Counted from the stretch's first letter, positions 14,740 to 22,929 are shown. The stretch is 64,000 bases of DNA from Candidatus Acetothermia bacterium (GCA_024653345.1 JANLFV010000002.1:130830-194829), one strand, 5' to 3'. A program made the numbers and translations. Notes: generated by a model not told the origin, from the sequence alone.

Positions 14740-16554
14740 CTAGGGCAAGACGTTCGTGCTGCAAGCGGAAGTGAGCACCTGGCTCCCCGTCGCGACCTGC
14801 ATCACGAGGGTATTCCGCCCGATCGCCCCGGTGAACGGCGCGCTGACGGTGATCCGCAGGCCAGGGGTGATCAGCGGCGGGAAGACCGGGATCTGGACGA
14901 GCTGGCCGTCGCGGCTCACATTGAAGAGCCGCACCTGGCCGGAGACGCCGCTCTGGAGGGTGACCGTGGCCGTCTCGCCGAGATGGTATGTGCCGTCACA
15001 GCCGCGATCGACGGTGACGGAGACGAGCGAGGGGCTCACTCCGCCAATCCCGAAGGAGCACCCGCTGGAGACGACAACGCCGGAGGCAGTCGTCGCCTGG
15101 ATCACAACCGTCTCCACGCCCGCGCCACCTGAGATCGTCAGCGGCCCGGTGAAGCTGCTCAGACGGTAGAGCGTCCCCCCAGCAATCGGAGAGCCGATGT
15201 TGATCGTCACGATCCTTCCAGTCTGATCGAAGTCCCGGATCTTGACAGTAGAGGCCTCACTAACCCTGAAGAGGACGTCGATCGGGTCACCGGGGTTGTA
15301 GTTGCTCCCGCAGCCGCGATCCACGCTGACCTCGACCAGAGGGAGCCCAACCGGCGGCGGGCCGAGGACCGGGCCGACCGTCAGTCGCCCCAGATAATTC
15401 GCGCGCTCCGTCGTGAACCAGAGGCTCCCTGCCCCATCGAAGGCGATGTCCAAAGGATGGGCACCGCTCGCCAATTGATACTCTGTGATCGTATTGGTCG
15501 AGGGATCGAGCATCCCGATCCGATCGCCCTCCCGCTCGGAGAACCAGATCGAGCCGTCGGGCGCCAACGCCAGGGCGAACGGCTGGCTCGCACTGGTCAA
15601 GGGCCACTCGCTGAGCATCCCGGTCGTCGGGTCGAGCCGGCCGATCTTGTCCTGCCAGCTCTCAGTGAACCAGATGTGGCCGGCGGAGTCGATGGCCAGC
15701 CCGAGGGAAGCGCTCCCGCTCGGCAGGCTGTGGGGGATGAAGGCATTAGTGTCGGGATCAAACTGGATGATGCTGTTAGTCTCAGTCGAGAGCCAGAGGT
15801 CACCATTAGGGCCGCGGGCGATCATTGCCGGATGGCCCGGGCCGAGCGCGAGCGGCCACTCGGTGAACGGGCCCGAGGTCACTCCGGGGTCTACCATCAA
15901 CGGCGGCGGTAGGGGCGGGCTTCCCCAGGTCGCGGTTGTCGCGGGCGTCACCACCCTCGCAGTCGGCGTTAAGTATTGGGTCGCTGGGGCAACCATCCGC
16001 TCGGTCGGTGTGCTCATGATGATCACATCGAAGAGGAGGCCGCCGAGCGTGAGCCGGGCGAGCTTGTTCCCCATCCTCTCGCTGAACCAGATATGCGAGG
16101 GAACGAGTGTCATCCCGATGAAGCCGAGGGCGACCCCGTTCGGCCAGCTATCGTCGGTCGGGACGGTGGCGTAGGAATAGCCGTTAACGCTAGGGATCAG
16201 CCTCGAGACCCTATTCCCCAGGCCCTCGGTGAAGTAGAGCGAGGCGCTCCCCGTTGAGATGTCAAGAGCCAGATAGTTAGGCCCATCCCCTGCAGCCCAC
16301 TCGGTGATCACGTTGCTCCCAGGGTCGAGCCTGCCGATCTTATCGCCCACAAACTCGGCGAAGTAGACCTGACCGTTCGTCGGATCGATTGCCACCCCCA
16401 TGGGCAGGCTGTCCGGTGTGGGGATGCCCCACGCGGTGAGCGTCGCCGGCCCGCCGTTCGCCTGTAGCTCGAGTTGCATCACCCCGCCTGAAAGGAGCAG
16501 GGCGAGCGCTAACGCCGTGAGGACGCCGAATCTGAGCCCTCTGGAACCGTTCAT
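14740..16554 (-). CDS. Secreted streptogramin-lyase-like beta-propeller with VDRG modules
   Basis: A 604-residue secreted protein; the ATG at 16554 has AAGGGAG upstream and a signal peptide. Residues about 40-400 are a Vgb-like propeller with repeats of the form G-x-I-W-F-(T/S)-E-x2-x-(D/N)-K-I-G-R-L-D-P. A proline- and threonine-rich insert (about 185-230) interrupts it. Two VDRG beta modules (about 410-604, VDRGCGSNYNPGD and VDRGCDGTYHLGE) match those at the end of the subtilase. Streptogramin lyases need specific active-site His residues that I cannot place, so antibiotic lysis is unlikely; a surface-binding role is more plausible. Confidence 0.85.
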   Translation of the reverse strand: MNGSRGLRFGVLTALALALLLSGGVMQLELQANGGPATLTAWGIPTPDSLPMGVAIDPTNGQVYFAEFVGDKIGRLDPGSNVITEWAAGDGPNYLALDISTGSASLYFTEGLGNRVSRLIPSVNGYSYATVPTDDSWPNGVALGFIGMTLVPSHIWFSERMGNKLARLTLGGLLFDVIIMSTPTERMVAPATQYLTPTARVVTPATTATWGSPPLPPPLMVDPGVTSGPFTEWPLALGPGHPAMIARGPNGDLWLSTETNSIIQFDPDTNAFIPHSLPSGSASLGLAIDSAGHIWFTESWQDKIGRLDPTTGMLSEWPLTSASQPFALALAPDGSIWFSEREGDRIGMLDPSTNTITEYQLASGAHPLDIAFDGAGSLWFTTERANYLGRLTVGPVLGPPPVGLPLVEVSVDRGCGSNYNPGDPIDVLFRVSEASTVKIRDFDQTGRIVTINIGSPIAGGTLYRLSSFTGPLTISGGAGVETVVIQATTASGVVVSSGCSFGIGGVSPSLVSVTVDRGCDGTYHLGETATVTLQSGVSGQVRLFNVSRDGQLVQIPVFPPLITPGLRITVSAPFTGAIGRNTLVMQVATGSQVLTSACSTNVLP

Positions 16555-16618
16555 TCTTTCTCCCTTCTTGCTCCAGTTCTTTGCCACTCTACATCAGGAC
16601 CGGCACCGAGTCAACTCT

Positions 16619-18031
16619 CTAGCGAAGGATGAGAGGCCCCGTGAACGCCAAGGCCAGGCCCTGCTCATCGGCCGCGGCGACGACCTCGCCGCTCGCTCGG
16701 CCTTCGGGGGCGATGACCAAGCCGACCCTGGCCGCAGCGGCCAGATCGACCAGCTCACGCGAAGGAAGCGCCGTGGCGGAAGCGAGGACACTCCCTCTCG
16801 CTCGCTCCGCAGCCTTGAAGATCGCCAACTCGGCCGCGTCTAGGAGGCTGGGCTGCCCCGCCCCGAGCCCGACCACGCACTCCTCGCTCACCAGCAGGAC
16901 CGCCTCCCTTCTCAGCCAGGGGAGCGCCTTCGAGGCGAAGAGCCCGTCAGCCCGCTCCCGCGCGGTCGGGACTCGGCGGCTCGCGACCTTGAGCTCGGCC
17001 GTCCTCGGCTGCCCTGCCTCCCGGGCTCGGGCCAGGAGCCCGAAGATCGTCTGTCTCAGCTCCAGCCGTGGCGTCCCTTCGAGAATCTCCTCGCCCCCTT
17101 CCAGAACATGGAATCCCTTCCGCTTCTTCAAGATCTCCAGCGCCCCTCGCTCATAGGCTGGCGCGAGGACGCCGTCCACAGAGTGCCTCGCCAGGAGGTT
17201 TGCCCCTTCCACGGTGACAGGCCGGTTCAGCCCGGCTAGGGCCCACTCAGCCGCCCGCTCGTCTGCAGCATAGGCCCGAGCGAAGGCCTCCTCGATCGCC
17301 TCAGCCGAGGCTAGCCCGCGCGGCTCGCCGTGCTTCACGATCACCGCGGTCGGGCGGTCGAAAGAATGCGGGATTCGTAGCGCGATGTCTACCTCAATCA
17401 TCAGCTCATCGGAGAGCGGGGGACCGTGAAGCTGGCGGGGGAGCTTCGCTTCGGCATGCTCGCTGTAGAGCGCCGCAACCAGGGGAGCGTTGGCCTCGCG
17501 GAAGCCCAGCACTCTGGGGTAAGCCAGATTCAGTTGGACCGGGAGCGGCTCGCTCGCGAGGTGCTTGGCGATGGCGGCGGCATGGTAGACCACGGAGTTG
17601 AAGGCTCGCTCCGCAAGGCGATCCGCGGTCTCAGGGCTCAAGGCCCCCCTCGCACGGAGCTCCTCCAGTATGGCACTGTAGTCTCTGGGGTCCGCCAGAG
17701 TCGCTGCCGAGCGGCGGTCGCTCGCCCCGGCTATGAGCAGCGTGAGGGTGTCCAGATCCTCCGGCCTGAGCAATGGCTCGTGCAGGGAAGCTCGTTCACC
17801 ACTCAGGGCAGCTAGGTTCACCACCGCGAGCTGGACTTCGCCCCGGCGAACCGCCGAGATGGCCGCGGACAGGCTGGCGACAACCTCAACCGGCAATCCC
17901 GCGCCGCGGAGGACTAACCCCGTCTCCCCGGTCGCGATCAGCTCGACTCCTAACTGATCCAGGCCTTGGGCTAGCTCGACCAGGCCGGCCTTGTCTGCCA
18001 CACTGAAGAAGGCTCGCTTCACCACGATCAA
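16619..18031 (-). CDS. PurH-like protein lacking catalytic motifs
   Basis: A 470-residue protein that aligns along its length with bifunctional PurH (AICAR transformylase/IMP cyclohydrolase): N-terminal KRAFFSVADKAGLVELAQ, middle VIVKHGEPRGLA, and end GLGAGQPSLLDAAELAIFKAAE, AADEQGLALAFTG. Key motifs are lost. The stretch with KTLHPxxHGG of the cyclohydrolase is deleted (about 40 residues), RYGENPHQ is replaced by REANAPLV, KHxNPCG by KHGEPRG, KSNAIV by RREAVL, and SDAFFPF by SATALPS. The reading frame is intact. The TTG at 18031 has GGGAGG 8 bases upstream. It is probably a pseudoenzyme or has a new role; whether it still makes IMP is doubtful. Confidence 0.8.
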   Translation of the reverse strand: MIVVKRAFFSVADKAGLVELAQGLDQLGVELIATGETGLVLRGAGLPVEVVASLSAAISAVRRGEVQLAVVNLAALSGERASLHEPLLRPEDLDTLTLLIAGASDRRSAATLADPRDYSAILEELRARGALSPETADRLAERAFNSVVYHAAAIAKHLASEPLPVQLNLAYPRVLGFREANAPLVAALYSEHAEAKLPRQLHGPPLSDELMIEVDIALRIPHSFDRPTAVIVKHGEPRGLASAEAIEEAFARAYAADERAAEWALAGLNRPVTVEGANLLARHSVDGVLAPAYERGALEILKKRKGFHVLEGGEEILEGTPRLELRQTIFGLLARAREAGQPRTAELKVASRRVPTARERADGLFASKALPWLRREAVLLVSEECVVGLGAGQPSLLDAAELAIFKAAERARGSVLASATALPSRELVDLAAAARVGLVIAPEGRASGEVVAAADEQGLALAFTGPLILR

Positions 18032-18051
18032 TCGCCGCACCTCCCGGCGGG

Positions 18052-18081
18052 AGCATAGCTTGAGAGCCGTTCCTAGCGCAA
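18052..18081 (-). promoter_or_regulatory. Promoter of the PurH-like gene
   Basis: On the minus strand TTGCGC (18081-18076) and TATGCT (18057-18052) with an 18-base spacer lie just upstream of the TTG start. Confidence 0.45.
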
Positions 18082-18087
18082 GCGGAG

Positions 18088-18116
18088 TTGACAAGAGCCG
18101 CGCTCGTCCCTATGCT
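18088..18116 (+). promoter_or_regulatory. Promoter of the CPBP gene, probably leaderless
   Basis: TTGACA (18088-18093) and TATGCT (18111-18116) with a 17-base spacer end only 5 bases before the GTG start, so the transcript should begin at or next to the start codon. Confidence 0.65.
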
Positions 18117-18121
18117 AAAGC

Positions 18122-19039
18122 GTGCGCAGCATCTTCTTCAATCCCCGGCGACTCCGGCCCGGCTGGCGGCTCCTGCTCTTCATTGCCCTTCTGTTCGTCC
18201 TCATGGAGGTCTTCACACTGCCCGTGTCGCTCCTCTGGCCTGAGCTCGCTGAGCCCGCGCTCTCCGCAACCGACACCCGCGCGCTGCTGCTGGACGGCTA
18301 CTTCCTCCTCCCGCTGCTTCTCGCCTCCTGGCTGATGGCCCGCTACATTGACCGCCGACCGTTCGCCTCGCTCGGCTTGAACCCGAGGAAGCCCTGGGCT
18401 AAGGAGTTCCTCACTGGCGCTGGCCTGGGGCTGGCCATGGGCGCAGCCTACCTTGGGGCCTCTGCGCTCCTCGGTGGCGTGAGCCTCCGTCTCGGAAGCA
18501 CAAGCACAAGGGAGCTAGCACTTCTGATCCTCGGATTTCTCTTGGCCGCCGGTTTTGAGGAGACCCTCTTCCACGGCTATGGGTTCCAGACGCTGATCGA
18601 GGGGTTGGGGGCCTACCCCGCCCTCTTCCTCATCTCGGTCTTCTTCAGCCTTGCCCACCGTTCGAACCCCGGGATCAGCCTGGTCGGGCTGATCAACATC
18701 GGGCTTGCCGGGCTATTGTTGGCTCTAGGCTATCTGCGGACCCGGGCCTTGGGGCTGCCGATCGGGATCCACTTCGCTTGGAACCTCTTCCAGATCGTCT
18801 TCTCCCTGCCGGTGAGTGGACTGGCCTTCGCGAGCGGCCCTCTTAGGGCGGAGCTGCGCGGGGACCCGCTCCTCACGGGAGGAGGGTTCGGCCCGGAGGG
18901 AGGGTTGATCGCCACGGCCGTCTTCGCCGGCGCTGTCGCCTTCTTAGCGCTTTCCAGACAGATCAGGCCCAGCCCGCTGAGCGAGGCGCTGTGGAAGGAG
19001 CACCTCCACCCCCCGTCCTCCAGAGGGTTAGAGCTTTGA
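18122..19039 (+). CDS. CPBP (CAAX-type) intramembrane protease
   Basis: A 305-residue membrane protein with about eight hydrophobic segments. The CPBP/Abi motifs are present: EETLFHG (about 142, in place of the common EExxxR), FFSLAH (about 177) and HFAWNLF (about 217). Family members cleave membrane proteins or modify prenylated peptides; the target here is unknown. The GTG start has no Shine-Dalgarno and sits at the predicted transcription start. It diverges from the PurH-like gene. Confidence 0.85.
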   Translation: MRSIFFNPRRLRPGWRLLLFIALLFVLMEVFTLPVSLLWPELAEPALSATDTRALLLDGYFLLPLLLASWLMARYIDRRPFASLGLNPRKPWAKEFLTGAGLGLAMGAAYLGASALLGGVSLRLGSTSTRELALLILGFLLAAGFEETLFHGYGFQTLIEGLGAYPALFLISVFFSLAHRSNPGISLVGLINIGLAGLLLALGYLRTRALGLPIGIHFAWNLFQIVFSLPVSGLAFASGPLRAELRGDPLLTGGGFGPEGGLIATAVFAGAVAFLALSRQIRPSPLSEALWKEHLHPPSSRGLEL

Positions 19040-19040
19040 C

Positions 19041-19069
19041 TTGACCCCGCTAGGGCGATGTGGTAGAGT
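19041..19069 (+). promoter_or_regulatory. Promoter of the btuFCD-type operon
   Basis: TTGACC (19041-19046) and TAGAGT (19064-19069) with a 17-base spacer. The predicted start near 19076 is immediately before a hairpin. Confidence 0.55.
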
Positions 19070-19078
19070 CTCCACGGT

Positions 19079-19104
19079 CCTGTGGGATAGCTTATCCCAC
19101 CAGG
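19079..19104 (+). promoter_or_regulatory. 5'-leader hairpin or operator of btuF
   Basis: An 8-bp perfect stem GTGGGATA/TATCCCAC with a 3-base loop, extended by CCT/AGG, lies at the predicted 5' end of the transcript and just ahead of the GGAGGTGAG Shine-Dalgarno. It could be a repressor operator or an RNA element. It does not look like a cobalamin riboswitch. Confidence 0.4.
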
Positions 19105-19119
19105 GCCGGAGGTGAGGTC

Positions 19120-19998
19120 ATGATGATTCGGTCTGCAAAGCTCTCTCTAGCCTTCGGCCTCGTCGGGCTCCTGGCCCTGGCCAGCTCCTTCCCGGTGACG
19201 GTGGTCGACGACCGCGGGCTGGAGATCGTCATCCCCGCCCGGCCGGAGAGGATCGTGGCGATCGGGGCGCTCTACATCGAGGTCCTCCTGGACATTGGCG
19301 CAGGGGCCCGGCTCGTCTGCGTGGCCGACTCACCCGATAACCCCGCGGAGGTGGCCTCCTTGGCCCGGGTCGGGCCGGCCTTCTCCCCGAGCGTGGAGGC
19401 GATCCTCGCCTGCGAGCCGGACCTGGTCCTGGGGGCCTGGGGCGCGGTCCGGGAGAGGCTCGAGGAGCTGAAAGTGACGGTCCTCACGACCGGGCTCATC
19501 GCCGGCTTGCCCGACATCTTCGGCACGGTCCGGACGGCCGGGAAGGCCGTGGGCAACCTCGAAGAGGCCGAGGCCCTGATCGGGAGGATCGCCGAGGAGG
19601 TCGTCCTCATCGAGGGCCGGGTCCTGGGGCGATGGCCGGTCCGCGCGGCTTTCCTCTACATGGCCGAGCCGGATACGCCGCCCTATGTGGCCGGCTCAGG
19701 TTCGATCGAGAACGAGCTGCTGCTGCGCGCCGGCGGGGCCAATGTCTTCGGGGATATCGGCGGCTTCCCCCAGGTGAGCCTGGAGGAGCTCCTCGCCCGC
19801 GATCCGGAGGTCATCTTCACCGATCCCGCGCAGGTCGAGAACATCTACCGGAGCCGGCTCCTCTCGGGGCTCGCGGCCGTCCGGGAGAGGAGGGTCCACG
19901 GGATCAAGGCCTCGGAGGTCACCTCGACCCGGGTGGCCCGAGCGCTCCGGGCGATCGCCCAGTTCCTCCATCCGGAGGCCTTCGGTGAAGGGGAATAA
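19120..19998 (+). CDS. Periplasmic corrinoid/iron-chelate-binding protein (BtuF/FecB family)
   Basis: A 292-residue substrate-binding protein of the class III ABC type, with a signal peptide after the ATG at 19120 (GGAGGTGAG upstream). Family features are PERIVAIGALYIEVLLDIGAG, EAILACEPDLVLG and RDPEVIFTDPAQ. It heads an importer operon that ends in a corrinoid adenosyltransferase, so cobalamin or cobinamide is the most likely ligand, with heme or a siderophore as alternatives. The end overlaps the permease gene by 14 bases. Confidence 0.85.
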   Translation: MMIRSAKLSLAFGLVGLLALASSFPVTVVDDRGLEIVIPARPERIVAIGALYIEVLLDIGAGARLVCVADSPDNPAEVASLARVGPAFSPSVEAILACEPDLVLGAWGAVRERLEELKVTVLTTGLIAGLPDIFGTVRTAGKAVGNLEEAEALIGRIAEEVVLIEGRVLGRWPVRAAFLYMAEPDTPPYVAGSGSIENELLLRAGGANVFGDIGGFPQVSLEELLARDPEVIFTDPAQVENIYRSRLLSGLAAVRERRVHGIKASEVTSTRVARALRAIAQFLHPEAFGEGE

Positions 19999-20992
19999 GC
20001 GCAAGGCCCTGGCCTTCTCGATCCTGGCTGGCCTGGCCCTCGCTAGCCTCATCGGCGCGGCGACCGTCGGGCCGGTGACCATCCCTTTGGGGAAGAGCCT
20101 GGCCCTGATCTTCCGCCCCGACGGGAGCCTCGAGAGCGCGATCGTCCGGGAGATTCGGCTCCCCAGGGCCCTCCTGGGCTTCGCCATCGGCCTGGCCTTA
20201 GCCCTGGCCGGGGCGGCCCTCCAGGGCCTCTTCCGGAACCCGCTGGCCGACCCTTACATCCTCGGGATCGCCGGGGGTGCCACCACCGGCGCGGCGGTCG
20301 TGATCGCCCTCGGCTGGAGCGGACCGCTCACCCTCCCGCTGGGGGCCTTCCTCGGGGGGCTCCTGGCCGCCTCGCTCGTCTACCGCCTGGCTAAGACGCG
20401 GGCTGGAAGGACCTCGCCCTTCAGCCTGATCCTCGCGGGCGTGGCCTTAGGCGCGGCCTTCGCCTCGGTCACGAGCTTCATCATCTTCTTCACTGCCGGG
20501 GACCGCCGACTGAGCGAGATCCTCTTCTGGGGGATGGGGAGCTTGGGAAGGGCGAATTGGCCCTACCTCTGGGCGATGCTCCCCGTGGCCGCCCTCGGCT
20601 GGCTCGCGCTCCAGGTCCGGGCCCGCGAGCTGAACGCCCTGGCCCTGGGCGAGGAGGGGGCCCAGCACCTCGGGCTCGAGCCGGAGCGCTTCAAGAAGGC
20701 CCTCCTGGCCTTGACGACCCTCCTCACCTCGACCGCGGTCGCCTTCGCCGGGACGATCGGGTTCGTCGGCCTGATCACACCCCACATCATCCGGCTCATC
20801 CTCGGGCCGGACCACCGCTTCCTCTTGCCCGCCTCGGCCCTGGCCGGGGGGATCTTCCTCGTCTGGGCCGATGCGGCCGCGAGGACCGTCCTCCGCCCGG
20901 CGGAGCTGCCGCTCGGGGTGATCACCGCCCTCGTCGGGGCCCCATTCTTCCTCTACCTCCTCCGGACCCGGCCGGGAGGTGAGATGCGATGA
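19985..20992 (+). CDS. ABC transporter permease, BtuC/FecCD family
   Basis: A 335-residue membrane permease with about ten transmembrane segments and the FecCD signatures REIRLPRALLGFAIG, ALQGLFRNPLADPYILGI and FVGLITPHIIRL. It overlaps the binding-protein gene upstream and the ATPase gene downstream by 4 bases. It forms the channel of the probable cobalamin importer in the inner membrane. Confidence 0.92.
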   Translation: MKGNKRKALAFSILAGLALASLIGAATVGPVTIPLGKSLALIFRPDGSLESAIVREIRLPRALLGFAIGLALALAGAALQGLFRNPLADPYILGIAGGATTGAAVVIALGWSGPLTLPLGAFLGGLLAASLVYRLAKTRAGRTSPFSLILAGVALGAAFASVTSFIIFFTAGDRRLSEILFWGMGSLGRANWPYLWAMLPVAALGWLALQVRARELNALALGEEGAQHLGLEPERFKKALLALTTLLTSTAVAFAGTIGFVGLITPHIIRLILGPDHRFLLPASALAGGIFLVWADAAARTVLRPAELPLGVITALVGAPFFLYLLRTRPGGEMR

Positions 20993-21828
20993 GGATCTCG
21001 CTCCAGAACCTCAGCTTCGCCTACGACAGCCGCCCGGTCCTGGAGGGAATCACCCTCGAGCTGGGCGAGGGCGAGATCCTCGCGCTCGTCGGCCCCAATG
21101 GCTCGGGGAAGTCGACGCTGCTGCGCAACCTCGCCGGGATCTTGAGGCCGACGGCGGGCTCAGTCTATCTGGATTTCAAAGAGTTGCAGAAGTTCACCCC
21201 GCGGGAGTTAGCCCGCCTCTTCGGGGCGGTCGAGCAGGAGCGGCATGTGGGGTTCGACTTCACCGTGAGGGAGCTGGTCGAGCTCGGAAGGCTCCCCTAT
21301 CTCGGGCGGCTCGAGCGCCTCGGGCCCGAAGACCGAGCAGCGGTCTGGCGGGCCATGGCCCTGACCCACATCGAGGAGTTCGCGGACCGGCCGATCTCGA
21401 CCCTCTCCGGCGGCGAGCGGCAGCGGGTCTTCCTCGCCATCGCCTTGGCCCAGGAGCCGAAGGCCCTCCTCCTGGACGAGCCGACGGCCCACCTCGACAT
21501 CAACTACCAGCTCGAGATCATGGAGATCATCCGCGAGCGGGCCCGCGCGGGCCTGACGGTGATCATGGCCCTCCACGACCTGAACCTCGCGGCCCAATAT
21601 GCCGACCGGATGGCCCTCTTGCACCGCGGGCGGGTTTTGGCCCTCGGCCGGCCGGAGGAGGTCCTCACCCCCGAGAGGATCAAGGAGGCCTTCGGGGTCG
21701 AGGTGGCGATCACAAGGAGCTATCCGACCGGCGCGGTCCAGGTCCAGCTCCTCCCGCCGGCTCGGGCCGGCCAGGGGCTCGCAAGATTAGGCCCAGATGA
21801 AGGGAGAGACGAAGATGGCGGAGGATGA
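20989..21828 (+). CDS. ABC transporter ATPase, BtuD/FecE family
   Basis: A 279-residue ATPase. Walker A GPNGSGKST (about 37), signature LSGGERQRV (about 139), Walker B LLLDEPTAHLD and the switch His (ALHDLNLAAQ) are all present. It overlaps both neighbours and powers the importer. The C-terminal 40 residues are poorly conserved and overlap the next gene by 14 bases. Confidence 0.92.
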   Translation: MRISLQNLSFAYDSRPVLEGITLELGEGEILALVGPNGSGKSTLLRNLAGILRPTAGSVYLDFKELQKFTPRELARLFGAVEQERHVGFDFTVRELVELGRLPYLGRLERLGPEDRAAVWRAMALTHIEEFADRPISTLSGGERQRVFLAIALAQEPKALLLDEPTAHLDINYQLEIMEIIRERARAGLTVIMALHDLNLAAQYADRMALLHRGRVLALGRPEEVLTPERIKEAFGVEVAITRSYPTGAVQVQLLPPARAGQGLARLGPDEGRDEDGGG

Positions 21829-22360
21829 GCTCGGGCTGATCAGCCTCTACTGGGGCGATGGGAAGGGGAAGACGACCGCGGCCCTGGGACTGGCCTTGCG
21901 GGCCCTCGGCCACGGCTTCCGGGTCCACCTGATCCAGTTCTTCAAGGGCGGGAGCAAGTCCGGCTTTCAGGAATATGGCGAGCTGAGCGCCCTCCGCCGG
22001 TTCGAGCGGTTCTCCTATGAGCAGTTCGGGGTCTCCGACTGGATCATCGGCCGGCCGACTCCCGAGCAAAAGGAGGTAGGTCAGAGGGCGCTCGTGGCCT
22101 CGCGGGAGGCGATCTCCTCGGCCGAGTATGACCTAGTGATCCTGGACGAGATCCTCTACGCCGTCTCATTCGGGGTCCTCTCGGTCGAGGACATCCTGCG
22201 GCTCTTGGAGGAGAAGGCCCCCAAGACCGAGGTCGTCCTGACCGGGAGCCACAAGCGGCTTCCAGAGCTCGAGGCCGTGGCTGACCTCGTCACCGAGGTC
22301 AAGAAGATCAAGCACCCCTACGACCGCGGGATCGGGGCGAGGAAGGGGATCGAGTATTAG
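21815..22360 (+). CDS. Corrinoid adenosyltransferase (CobA/CobO/BtuR type)
   Basis: This enzyme transfers adenosyl from ATP to the cobalt of cob(I)alamin or cobyrinate diamide. The protein has 181 residues from the ATG at 21815, with AAGGGAG 8 bases upstream; an ATG six codons earlier is less well placed. The P-loop is GDGKGKTT, followed by the family pattern HLIQFFKGG, VILDEILYAVSFG and the terminal HPYDRGIGARKGIEY. Its place after btuFCD-type genes supports import followed by adenosylation. Confidence 0.93.
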   Translation: MAEDELGLISLYWGDGKGKTTAALGLALRALGHGFRVHLIQFFKGGSKSGFQEYGELSALRRFERFSYEQFGVSDWIIGRPTPEQKEVGQRALVASREAISSAEYDLVILDEILYAVSFGVLSVEDILRLLEEKAPKTEVVLTGSHKRLPELEAVADLVTEVKKIKHPYDRGIGARKGIEY

Positions 22361-22364
22361 CGAC

Positions 22365-22393
22365 TTGACTGGAGAACCATCCCGTATTATTCT
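22365..22393 (+). promoter_or_regulatory. Promoter of hicBA, possibly leaderless
   Basis: TTGACT (22365-22370) and TATTCT (22388-22393) are 17 bases apart. The first in-frame GTG lies 5 bases after the -10. Confidence 0.5.
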
Positions 22394-22398
22394 GAACA

Positions 22399-22617
22399 GT
22401 GGTGGAGCAGATGCGATTGACTATTGAGTCCGAGCAAGAAGAGGATGGGCGCTGGCTGGCGGAAGTGCTCGAATTGCCTGGTGTTCTCGCTTACGGTCAG
22501 ACTCCTGAAGAAGCAATCGCCAGAGTTCAAGCTCTGGCCTTGCGCGTCCTAGCCGATCACTTGGAACATGGTGAGGCTATGCCCGATCTGACAACTATCT
22601 CCTTTGCCTCAGCCTAA
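22399..22617 (+). CDS. hicB: HicB-like antitoxin
   Basis: A 72-residue partial-RNase-H-fold protein of the short HicB type: LTIESEQEEDGRWLAEVLELPGV, YGQTPEEAIARVQALALRVLADHL. Short HicB proteins neutralise HicA toxin. Start choices are GTG at 22399 (next to the predicted transcript start) or ATG at 22411 preceded by GGTGGAG. The stop touches the hicA ATG. Confidence 0.85.
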   Translation: MVEQMRLTIESEQEEDGRWLAEVLELPGVLAYGQTPEEAIARVQALALRVLADHLEHGEAMPDLTTISFASA

Positions 22618-22830
22618 ATGGGTCGATGGCGCTCAACGAAGGCAAGGCAGGTGCTTACAGCGTTACTTCGCATCGGTTGGAGCATCAAGCGCCGGACAGG
22701 CTCACATTTGGTGTTATCCCGCCCAGGTTGGCCTGATGTCGTGTTTGCCTTCCAAGAGAATGAGGAGATCGGGCCCAGGATGCTGGCCCGAATCGGAAAG
22801 GTGACCGGGCTGAGGCCGGAGGATCTCTAG
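22618..22830 (+). CDS. hicA: HicA-like mRNA interferase toxin
   Basis: A 70-residue double-stranded-RNA-binding-fold toxin: KARQVLTALLRIGWSIKRRTGSHLVL with the catalytic His in GSH, then IGPRMLARIGKVTGLRPEDL at the end. It starts directly after the hicB stop, giving the antitoxin-first order. Together they form a small toxin-antitoxin module placed between the corrinoid genes and an IS element. Confidence 0.85.
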   Translation: MGRWRSTKARQVLTALLRIGWSIKRRTGSHLVLSRPGWPDVVFAFQENEEIGPRMLARIGKVTGLRPEDL

Positions 22831-22858
22831 ACCCTACTTATCATTTGCAAGCTCCTTT

Positions 22859-22866
22859 CGCCGTTT
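22859..22866 (+). repeat. Target-site duplication, left copy
   Basis: CGCCGTTT, identical to 24011-24018 on the other side of the IS element. Confidence 0.9.
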
Positions 22867-22929
22867 GGTAGTCCTCCTGCTGGGTGCAGATGGGGTGGAG
22901 GGGAGCTAAGATGTCCAGGGTGATCACTC

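Noticed and set aside
14740-16554. Antibiotic-resistance virginiamycin B lyase
   Set aside because: Only the propeller repeat is shared; the protein is secreted, has tandem beta modules and the catalytic residues cannot be identified.
19041-19119. Cobalamin riboswitch ahead of btuF
   Set aside because: The leader is about 45 bases and lacks the B12 box and multi-helix core.
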